The notes under the pieces: generated by a model
What the model was told of the DNA's origin: nothing
The model's input: only the letters and a program-made list of their open reading frames with translations
The model's database searches: none
Made by a program: the position numbers and the translations under genes
Shown: piece by piece, positions 27,001 to 39,000 of the stretch
Numbering within the stretch: the first letter of the stretch is position 1
Layout: each line of letters begins with the position of its first letter
NCBI GenBank assembly: GCA_021014325.1
Contig: CM037463.1
Span: 3,343,001-3,407,000 of the forward strand
DNA: 64,000 nucleotides
Direction: 5' to 3'
From: Plazaster borealis
Taxonomy: Eukaryota; Echinodermata; Asteroidea; Forcipulatida; Labidiasteridae

Positions 27001-30000
27001 CAAATAATAATATTAATGAAAACTTATAAAGCGCACAAATCCACAAAAGTGCTCATGGCGTTAATACAAACAATAACACGTACATGTACAATAATTAATA
27101 TGGTAATAACCTTAGAAAATCCGGAATACAGTAAATGAGAAATATAAAATTAAACACAGGAAAAAACAAAACAAACCATATTACTCAAATACTTGATTGA
27201 AAAGATGAGTCTTTATTTTATTTTTTTATTGGGTTAAAATCTGACTGTACCTTGATGAGATCATTCTTGTATTCTTTGTCCCCAACATTCCACACAAGTT
27301 GGCGTGACTGCGTTGGGTCCTGCCAGGTGTATAGGATAGCATCCCCTGGCTCCAGTGATCGTTCCTCTTTCACATGACTGAAAAAAAGGAAGCCATTATT
27401 ATCATTAATTTTTTTATTTAGGGACCTTGTCAAAATTAGTTCAGGACAACCAGCGGATAAGTATCGTCCAGAACAAGGTTTTTTACCCGCCGTTAATTCA
27501 CCTTGTTAGAAATTGGGTGTCGGGGAATTGTTATCTGACTACCTGTCCTGGATTAATTTTGACAAGGCCCCTTAGGATTTACTGCGGAAAACAACTTGAC
27601 AATTTTTGCGAGAAAGGACGAAACTAAGCTTGGGGGATATCGCTTTTTTTCATCCACGATGTATCGTCAAGAATATATCGCGATATTCGATAATATCGCA
27701 ATTAATTTTTGATGACGTTAATCTTCTCAAATCTCACAGTGCAAGTTTTAGTTGTAGAAGCAGCCGTCTCATTGCTACTTTTCTCCAATGACCTATTCTT
27801 CGGGTTTTACTCTAAACCTATGGGGTGAAAACCTGGGCCTATTACTTACACACATTTAATGTGTCTACTGCGCATGACAGACTGTTCTAAACTGCTCACA
27901 AAAAGTTAGGAAACTTCTTTTAATCATGTATATTTTTATTATTTATTACCCTCTTGTATTATGTTGCATATCAATAGAAAGCTGAAGTGTTCTTCTTTAA
28001 AATGATACCAAATGTGCAATGATGACATGTTGCTGGAGTTGGCCACATTAATGAGAATGAGACAAAGTCACAAATCAAATGTGCCAAAATTAGCAATTTT
28101 GTGTTCCTGTGTGAACAAACAAATTGACACTGTAATTCAAATATGCGGTAATTTTGGCACATTTGATTTGTGACTTTGCCTCATTGTCATTCATGTAGCC
28201 AAATTCAGCAACATGTAATCGTTGCAAATGTGGTATCATTTTAAAGAGGAACACTTCAGCTTTGCATTGTTATATAACATATACAAAGAGAGTAATAAAT
28301 AATAAAAATATACTTGATTAAAAAAAGTTTCCTACATGTAACTTTTTGTGAGCAGTTTATATGTGTGCATAACTAATTAGATCACCAACCTCGTCCCCAC
28401 GGTGTGTCGAGCAGTACGAGGTACTATTGTAAACATGGTTGGAAATAAAGTAAACCATGGGGACGAGGTTGATGCAACACGTGATAACACCCGGAAGCGC
28501 GAAGTCGTAGTTTTTCGGTAGTCTGTGTGAGACCGCCTGATCACTAATAAGGCTTTGATGTTGGTTTTTTCGAAGAAACCCGGTCGGGTCAGATCTGTTG
28601 GGGAATCTTGCGGTTGCGGTCTGTGGTTGCAGCTCTTTGTTGTTGCAAGATCGTCTCCACTAGGAGATTTTTTGTTGCAAGATCGTCTCGGTTAGGAAAT
28701 GCATCGCGATACTTAGTCGATTTCGCGATTTACCGATATCACGATCAAAAAAAAATCTACCCGATATCGTAATCGTTTCAGAACTAGTATCGCGATATAT
28801 TAGATAATATCGTGGTATCGCCCAAGCTTAGACGAAACGATTAATAAAGAGGAATTTGTATGGGCAAAACAAAGAAAGAGCATCTATGAACTGGATAGAA
28901 GTCGAATTGTCCATAGGGATAGAGCCAAGACCTAAACAATGCATAACTTACGCCTGGTGGTACTGGACTGGCATGTTGTCTGTGTGGTTTATCAACTGCA
29001 CGGTGAAGTTCCCCTTACTGAAGGTATCAAAACTCACTACAGTCGCTGTCTCTGAAACAGATGTCTCCACGATGATACCGCCCACCTACGAAGATAGATC
29101 AGATGATTAGTGCCTAATTTACTTCTTGAAATCTTTTGAAATACATTCTTTTGTATCCGTCAGGGCTGGAAAGTCAAAACTTTCTATAACTTACATATAT
29201 TGTGTCAACTGGAGTGCAGTTATTTTAAGTATTGCAAAAGTACAAAACAACTTCAGGACGTGTCCGAATTTGCGGCTGAGGCTACGGCTACTGTTGGATT
29301 GCTGCGTCATCATGAGTTGAAGTTTAAGATGTCCTTAGCAACACCCTTAGCAATAGTCATAGCAGTAGCCATAGTTACCAATTCGGATACGGCCTAATTT
29401 ATGGAACTGAATTCAGAGATACCAGTGTTCTCCCTTTAAGTTAACAGTGGTCAGCTGGCAAAATGCCAAATAACCACCTGAGGACCAGTCACAATTCACT
29501 CCAAGTGGTCTGGTTGGTCAGTTCGGTTTTGAAAACATCTCTGTTTCATTTTAAGTATGGAATAGTGAAAAAGCTGATGGACTAGTGAAATGACAAGCTA
29601 TAACTTGTCCTGCTAGTCACACAAAAAATATAAGGGCAAACCTAGAAAACAATACTAAACAACTGTTCCAACCTTTACACAAATGTGAGAGAACCCCCAA
29701 ATGAAATTCTTCAAAAAATATTGTGACAAATTTGCTACAAGCGTTAGTACGTCTTTGGTCTATTAAAACAAAATTTTCTAAAAGTTAAACTTCAAAAAGA
29801 AGATTTCCAAAAAATAAAACAGGAGATCCCTGGCCAAGTCCAGGGCCCAATTTCAAAGTTTTTAGTAAGCACAATAAAATTACGCTTACCAGACTAAGGT
29901 TACCAGCCAAACTACCATGTCACGTGCACAATTTGTGACTGGTATCCTGCTCATTTCTGCTAAGCAGAAATTGTTAAGCAATATTTTCTGCTTAAGCAGC

Positions 30001-33000
30001 TCTATGAAATTGGGCCCAGGTATTTACAGCACAGCGAAGCAGATAATGTGACATTAAAAAATAATTTGGGGGAAAATGAAGAGTTGGTGGATGATTGAGT
30101 GGACTGAACAGCATCTTATTCATGAAGTGTGGAAGATTTGTAGGCAGCGAACAGCGAGTTCAGTATCTACAATAATTAAGAAATGGGCAAAGCTATGATT
30201 TTAAAACTTTGAAAATCTGTCATATTGGAAAGGAGCAACAGATGAACAAACGGGCTCCAATATCACGGCTCTGCTTACCGCGGAATTCTGCGTTTACGGC
30301 ACGCCCTTGTTATGGCGCCGTCAGTGAAGAATTCTGTCGTAAGCAGTGCCCTGAAATTGGGCCCAGCAATGGCAAACAATTCAATGTCGATCAAAACATG
30401 ATGACAAGTTTTGCCCAAAATACGGACTCTGAATGAAATCTAAGCTGCTGTTGTGTTTTATCTTTAAGCTATGAACATGAGTGGATCAGCTAAAACAAAA
30501 AAATGAATTCAAGCTCACTATTTTGTGTCATGGTCATTATGGAATGATGTAGATGTTTATTCCTATTTTGTTTGCAATGGTGTTATGGTAAATTGTATCC
30601 AAATTAGATTACCTTCAGATTTGTTACTTGCTGTAATTAACACACAAAAACAAAAGAGAATTGTACTGCTTCATACGGGTAACACTTTATAACAGATAAT
30701 GCAATAGGCTGTTAAAGTCTTGCACGTATTCCAACGTTAGATTGTGCAATTTTGTTTCCGTCACGCATCAAGGCAATGTACGTGCAAACCGCAGGTTCTC
30801 CAAAATGCTCAAATATGCTTGAGACTTGCACAGTGTATTCATTTAAACGCTTAGAGTAGATATTTGGAACAATAATGAACTAATGACTCAAAGATAGTTC
30901 ATTAAGAAAATAACCACAAAATATTGTAAAATGTAAGCTCATAACTTTTAAAATTTAAAGAGTAATTACAAAACAATGAATGTCTACGAATCTAAGAGTC
31001 TACAGTCTCATTCATATGAATAACTTTAACTGCAAAGGTGAGACAAATTTCCTGACATCTCAAAAGCGATGGCTTCATCGAAGGTTAATCATCACTTTTT
31101 GTTGTTGCTTTGTTGCTTTTAGTTTATTTATTGTTTTGGTTTTACCCATACACCAAGAGTGTAAAGCACTCAGTACTTTCCCAAGTCCTGTGAAAAAAAA
31201 CCTACAGGCAAATTACACGGGTGGGATTTGAACCCACGACTTTTACCATTCTAGAGCAGATGTCTTACCACTAGACCACTGAGATTGCCGGTAGCTAGAG
31301 GCAGTTGGAATCCTATGCCTTGAGTTTGTTGTATAGCGCTGTGATACCTTTGCGAAAGAGCGCTGTAAAATGCCTTAATATTTCTTTTATTAATATTAAA
31401 GGTTTTGGAGCTAAGATCCTGCAAATCAAAAGCGGATCCTATAAACCTTAGGGGGATCCTACAAACCTTAGGGGGATTCTACAAACCGTAGGGGGATCCT
31501 ACAAACCGTAGTGGGATCCTACAAGTCGTAGGGGGATCCTACAAACCAGAAGGGGGATCCTATAAACCTTAGGGGGATCCTACAAACCAGAAGGGGGATC
31601 CTACAAACCAGAAGGGGGATCCTACAAGTCGTAGGGGGATCCTACAAACCGTAGGGGGATCCTATAAACCTTAGGGGGATCCTACAAACCAGAAGGGGGA
31701 TCCTACAAACCTTAGGGGGATCCTACAAACCAGAAGGGGGATCCTACAAACCTTAGGGGGATCCTACAAACCAGAAGGGGGATCCTACAAACCGTAGGGG
31801 GATCCTACAAACCGTAGTGGGATCCTACAAACCGTAGGGGGATCCTACAAACCGTAGGGGGATCCTACAAACCGTAGGGGGATCCTACAAACCGTAGTGG
31901 GATCCTACAAACCAGAAGGGGGAACCTACAAACCAGAAGGGGGATCCTACAAACCGTAGTGGGATCCTACAAACCGTAGGGGGATCCTACAAACCGTAGG
32001 GGGATCCTACAAACCAGAAGGGGGATCCTACAAACCAGAAGGGGGATCCTACAAACCGTAGTGGGATCCTACAAACCAGAAGGGGGATCCTACAAACCGT
32101 AGTGGGATCCTACAAACCGTAGGGGGATCCTACAAACCAGAAGGGGGATCCTACAAACCGTAGGGGGATCCTACAAACCGTAGGGGGATCCTACAAACCA
32201 AAGGGGGATCCTACAAACCAAAGGGGGATCCTACAAACCGTAGTGGGATCCTACAAACCAAAGGGGGATCCTACAAACCGTAGGGGGATCCTACAAACCG
32301 TAGGGGGATCCTACAAACCGTAGTGGGATCCTACAAACCGTAGGGGGATCCTACAAACCGAGAGGGGATCCTACAAACCGTAGTGGGATCCTACAAACCG
32401 TAGGGGGATCCTACAAACCGTAGTGGGATCCTACAAACCGTAGTGGGATCCTACAAACCGTAGGGGGATCCTACAAACCAAAGGGGGATCCTACAAACCG
32501 TAGTGGGATCCTACAAACCGTAGGGGGATCCTACAAACCGTAGGGGGATCCTACAAACCAGAAGGGGGATCCTACAAACCGTAGTGGGATCCTACAAACC
32601 AGAAGGGGGATCCTACAAACCGTAGTGGGATCCTACAAACCAGAAGGGGGATCCTACAAACCGTAGTGGGATCCTACAAACCGTAGGGGGATCCTACAAA
32701 CCGTAGGGGGATCCTACAAACCAGAAGGGGGATCCTACAAACCGTAGTGGGATCCTACAAACCGTAGTGGGATCCTACAAACCAGAAGGGGGATCCTACA
32801 AACCGTAGGGGGATCCTACAAACCGTAGGGGGATCCTACAAACCGTAGTGGGATCCTACAAACCGTAGGGGGATCCTACAAACCGTAGGGGGATCCTACA
32901 AACCAGAAGGGGGATCCTACAAACCGTAGTGGGATCCTACAAACCGTAGGGGGATCCTACAAACCAGAAGGGGGATCCTACAAACCGTAGTGGGATCCTA

Positions 33001-36000
33001 CAAACCGTAGTGGGATCCTACAAACCAGAAGGGGGATCCTACAAACCGTAGGGGGATCCTACAAACCGTAGTGGGATCCTACAAACCGTAGTGGGATCCT
33101 ACAAACCGTAGTGGGATCCTACAAACCGTAGGGGGATCCTACAAACCGTAGTGGGATCCTACAAACCGTAGTGGGATCCTACAAACCGTAGGGGGATCCT
33201 ACAAACCGTAGTGGGATCCTACAAACCAGAAGGGGGATCCTACAAACCGTAGTGGGATCCTACAAACCAGAAGGGGGATCCTACAAACCGTAGGGGGATC
33301 CTACAAACCGTAGGGGGATCCTACAAACCGTAGTGGGATCCTACAAACCAGAAGGGGGATCCTACAAACCGTAGTGGGATCCTACAAACCGTAGGGGGAT
33401 CCTACAAACCGTAGGGGGATCCTACAAACCGTAGTGGGATCCTACAAACCAGAAGGGGGATCCTACAAACCGTAGTGGGATCCTACAAACCAGAAGGGGG
33501 ATCCTACAAACCGTAGTGGGATCCTACAAACCGTAGGGGGATCCTACAAACCGTAGGGGGATCCTACAAACCGTAGGGGGATCCTACAAACCGTAGTGGG
33601 ATCCTACAAACCAAAGGGGGATCCTACAAACCGTAGTGGGATCCTACAAACCGTAGGGGGATCCTACAAACCGTAGGGGGATCCTACAAACCGTAGTGGG
33701 ATCCTACAAACCGTAGTGGGATCCTACAAACCGTAGTGGGATCCTACAAACCGTAGGGGGATCCTACAAACCAAAGGGGGATCCTACAAACCGTAGTGGG
33801 ATCCTACAAACCAAAGGGGGATCCTACAAACCGTAGGGGGATCCTACAAACCGTAGTGGGATCCTACAAACCAAAGGGGGATCCTACAAACCGTAGTGGG
33901 ATCCTACAAACCGTAGTGGGATCCTACAAACCGTAGGGGGATCCTACAAACCGTAGTGGGATCCTACAAACCGTAGTGGGATCCTACAAACCAAAGGGGG
34001 ATCCTACAAACCGTAGGGGGATCCTACAAACCGTAGTGGGATCCTACAAACCGTAGTGGGATCCTACAAACCGTAGGGGGATCCTACAAACCGTAGTGGG
34101 ATCCTACAAACCAAAGGGGGATCCTACAAACCGTAGTGGGATCCTACAAACCAAAGGGGGATCCTACAAACCGTAGTGGGATCCTACAAACCAAAGGGGG
34201 ATCCTACAAACCGTAGGGGGATCCTACAAACCGTAGGGGGATCCTACAAACCGTAGTGGGATCCTACAAACCAAAGGGGGATCCTACAAACCGTAGTGGG
34301 ATCCTACAAACCAAAGGGGGATCCTACAAACCAAAGGGGGATCCTACAAACCGTAGTGGGATCCTACAAACCAAAGGGGGATCCTACAAACCGTAGTGGG
34401 ATCCTACAAACCAAAGGGGGATCCTACAAACCGTAGTGGGATCCTACAAACCAAAGGGGATTCTACAAACCGTAGGGGGATCCTACAAACCAAAGGGGGA
34501 TCCTACAAGTCGTAGGGGGATCCTACAAACCAGAAGGGGATCCTACAAACCGTAGGGGGATCCTACAAACCGTAGTGGGATCCCACAAACCGTAGTGGGA
34601 TCCTACAAACCGTAGTGGGATCCTACAAACCGTAAGGTGATCCTACAAACCGTAGGGGGATCCTACAAACCGTAGTGGGATCCTACAAACCGTAGTGGGA
34701 TCCTACAAACCGTAGTGGGATCCTACAAACCGTAGTGGGATCCTACAAACCGTAAGGTGATCCTACAAACCGTAGGGGGATCCTACAAACCGAGAGGGGA
34801 TCCTACAAACCGTAGGGGGATCCTACAAACCGTAGTGGGATCCTACAAACCAGAAGGGGGATCCTACAAACCGTAGGGGGATCCTACAAACCGTAGGGGG
34901 ATCCTACAAACCGTAGTGGGATCCTACAAACCGTAGTGGGATCCTACAAACCAGAAGGGGGATCCTACAAACCGTAGTGGGATCCTACAAACCAAAGGGG
35001 GATCCTACAAACCGTAGTGGGATCCTACAAACCAAAGGGGGATCCTACAAACCGTAGTGGGATCCTACAAACCGTAGGGGGATCCTACAAACCGTAGTGG
35101 GATCCTACAAACCAAAGGGGGATCCTACAAACCGTAGGGGGATCCTACAAACCGTAGGGGGATCCTACAAACCGTAGGGGGATCCTACAAACCGTAGTGG
35201 GATCCTACAAACCAAAGGGGGATCCTACAAACCGTAGTGGGATCCTACAAACCAAAGGGGGATCCTACAAACCGTAGTGGGATCCTACAAACCAGAAGGG
35301 GGATCCTACAAACCGTAGGGGGATCCTACAAACCGTAGGGGGATCCTACAAACCGTAGTGGGATCCTACAAACCAGAAGGGGGATCCTACAAACCGTAGG
35401 GGGATCCTACAAACCGTAGGGGGATCCTACAAACCGTAGGGGGATCCTACAAACCGTAGTGGGATCCTACAAACCAGAAGGGGGATCCTACAAACCGTAG
35501 TGGGATCCTACAAACCAGAAGGGGGATCCTACAAACCGTAGTGGGATCCTACAAACCGTAGGGGGATCCTACAAACCGTAGGGGGATCCTACAAACCGTA
35601 GGGGGATCCTACAAACCGTAGGGGGATCCTACAAACCGTAGTGGGATCCTACAAACCGTAGGGGGATCCTACAAACCGTAGGGGGATCCTACAAACCGTA
35701 GTGGGATCCTACAAACCAGAAGGGGGATCCTACAAACCGTAGTGGGATCCTACAAACCAGAAGGGGGATCCTACAAACCGTAGGGGGATCCTACAAACCG
35801 TAGGGGGATCCTACAAACCGTAGTGGGATCCTACAAACCGTAGTGGGATCCTACAAACCGTAGTGGGATCCTACAAACCAGAAGGGGGATCCTACAAACC
35901 AGAAGGGGGATCCTACAAACCGTAGGGGGATCCTACAAACCGAGAGGGGATCCTACAAACCGTAGGGGGATCCTACAAACCGTAGTGGGATCCTACAAAC

Positions 36001-39000
36001 CGTAGGGGGATCCTACAAACCAGAAGGGGGATCCTACAAACCGTAGTGGGATCCTACAAACCAGAAGGGGGATCCTACAAACCGTAGGGGGATCCTACAA
36101 ACCGTAGGGGGATCCTACAAACCGTAGTGGGATCCTACAAACCGTAGTGGGATCCTACAAACCGTAGTGGGATCCTACAAACCGTAGGGGGATCCTACAA
36201 ACCGTAGTGGGATCCTACAAACCGTAGGGGGATCCTACAAACCGTAGTGGGATCCTACAAACCGTAGGGGGATCCTACAAACCGTAGGGGGATCCTACAA
36301 ACCGTAGGGGGATCCTACAAACCAGAAGGGGGATCCTACAAACCGAAGGGGGATCCTACAAACCCCACGGGGATCCTACAAACCGTAGTGGGATCCTACA
36401 AACCAGAAGGGGGATCCTACAAACCGTAGTGGGATCCTACAAACCGTAGGGGGATCCTACAAACCGTAGGGGGATCCTACAAACCGTAGTGGGATCCTAC
36501 AAACCAGAAGGGGGATCCTACAAACCAGAAGGGGGATCCTACAAACCGTAGTGGGATCCTACAAACCGTAGGGGGATCCTACAAACCGTAGTGGGATCCT
36601 ACAAACCAGAAGGGGGATCCTACAAACCAGAAGGGGGATCCTACAAACCGTAGTGGGATCCTACAAACCGTAGGGGGATCCTACAAACCGTAGTGGGATC
36701 CTACAAACCGTAGGGGGATCCTACAAACCGTAGTGGGATCCTACAAACCGTAGTGGGATCCTACAAACCGTAGTGGGATCCTACAAACCGTAGGGGGATC
36801 CTACAAACCGTAGGGGGATCCTACAAACCAGAAGGGGGATCCTACAAACCGTAGTGGGATCCTACAAACCGTAGTGGGATCCTACAAACCGTAGGGGGAT
36901 CCTACAAACCGTAGTGGGATCCTACAAACCGTAGGGGGATCCTACAAACCGAGAGGGGATCCTACAAACCAAAGGGGGATCCTACAAACCGTAGGGGGAT
37001 CCTACAAACCGTAGTGGGATCCTACAAACCGTAGTGGGATCCTACAAACCGTAGGGGGATCCTACAAACCGTAGTGGGATCCTACAAACCAGAAGGGGGA
37101 TCCTACAAACCGTAGTGGGATCCTACAAACCAGAAGGGGGATCCTACAAACCGTAGGGGGATCCTACAAACCGTAGGGGGATCCTACAAACCGTAGGGGG
37201 ATCCTACAAACCGTAGTGGGATCCTACAAACCAAAGGGGGATCCTACAAACCGTAGGGGGATCCTACAAACCGTAGGGGGATCCTACAAACCGTAGTGGG
37301 ATCCTACAAACCGTAGTGGGATCCTACAAACCGTAGTGGGATCCTACAAACCGTAGGGGGATCCTACAAACCGTAGGGGGATCCTACAAACCGTAGTGGG
37401 ATCCTACAAACCGTAGTGGGATCCTACAAACCAAAGGGGGATCCTACAAACCGTAGGGGGATCCTACAAACCGTAGGGGGATCCTACAAACCGTAGGGGG
37501 ATCCTACAAACCGTAGTGGGATCCTACAAACCGTAGTGGGATCCTACAAACCAGAAGGGGGATCCTACAAACCGTAGGGGGATCCTACAAACCGTAGGGG
37601 GATCCTACAAACCGTAGGGGGATCCTACAAACCGTAGTGGGATCCTACAAACCGTAGTGGGATCCTACAAACCGTAGGGGGATCCTACAAACCGTAGTGG
37701 GATCCTACAAACCGTAGGGGGATCCTACAAACCGTAGTGGGATCCTACAAACCAAAGGGGGATCCTACAAACCGTAGTGGGATCCTACAAACCAAAGGGG
37801 ATCCTACAAACCGTAGGGGGATCCTACAAACCGTAGGGGGATCCTACAAACCAAAGGGGGATCCTACAAACCGTAGTGGGATCCTACAAACCGTAGTGGG
37901 ATCCTACAAACCGTAGTGGGATCCTACAAACCGTAGGGGGATCCTACAAACCGTAGGGGGATCCTACAAACCAGAAGGGGGATCCTACAAACCGTAGTGG
38001 GATCCTACAAACCGTAGGGGGATCCTACAAACCGTAGTGGGATCCTACAAACCAGAAGGGGGATCCTACAAACCGTAGTGGGATCCTACAAACCGTAGGG
38101 GGATCCTACAAACCGTAGGGGGATCCTACAAACCGTAGGGGGATCCTACAAACCGTAGTGGGATCCTACAAACCAGAAGGGGGATCCTACAAACCGTAGG
38201 GGGATCCTACAAACCGTAGGGCAGAGATGCCAACATTGAATTCCCAAAAAGAGTAGCACCGCCGAGCACTTAAAACTTAAGTTGCAAGTCAGGCATAAAA
38301 CTCACCGAGTCGTAAAAAGAAGAAAATTATGACATTTATGATATAAACTAATATTTTCAGCGAAAATCACTTATTGCAAAGCGGCCTACTCTAGAGGTCT
38401 AACAATTATGAATTGTATTCTCAGTCTTTAAAAAAAAAAATTTAAAAAAAATGAAAAAAATTGATTTTTTTTTTTTTTTTTTGTATCGGACCGCAATTTG
38501 CACTAGCTTGTGCATGAAGAGAACCCTTTCCAACTAAATTCAACAAAATGCTGTAGTTTCTGTCCCATTGTTTATTCAAATGAATAATGCTCACGTTTGC
38601 ACAGCAAAATAGTAATTAAAAAAAATACGTCACACCACCTGACCACAGCAGCAGGCCAGTCAAGTCTTCAAACGACTTCAGCAAGAGCAGTTTCGTCAAT
38701 TGGCCTGTCCAACCAATTCCATTTCCACCCACTGCATTCTTATTTTTATCGACAGTTTTCATCAGATCTTGGCCTCCATTGCGATCGATGAAATATTTTC
38801 TTGTTGTCACCTTTATTTTAGTTGATCGCTGCAGCGATCGCGATGTTTCAAACAAACTCTACGACGGCGCGCGCTGAACTTGCGAATTGCATTTCAGATA
38901 AAAGTTATCACAGGGTCTGTTTGCCGCCGCATCCCACAGACGTAAAGCGTTAAAAAAAACTGCGGAACCAGTCTCTACAAAAGCGACTGTAGAATGTATG

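Larger units (their letters stand above)
27625..28830. mobile_element. hAT-like non-autonomous transposon with 8-bp target duplication
   Basis: Ends TAAGCTTGGGGGATA and TATCGCCCAAGCTTA are inverted repeats. Immediately outside, GACGAAAC occurs at 27617-27624 and 28831-28838, an exact 8-bp direct repeat. AT-rich subterminal regions are full of ATATCGCGATA-type motifs. No transposase is present. Two further foldback elements are nested inside. An 8-bp duplication fits hAT or P superfamilies. Confidence 0.85.

Noticed and set aside
31411..38221. CRISPR array
   Set aside because: The units are contiguous with no spacers, and the setting is an animal gene intron; it is a minisatellite.
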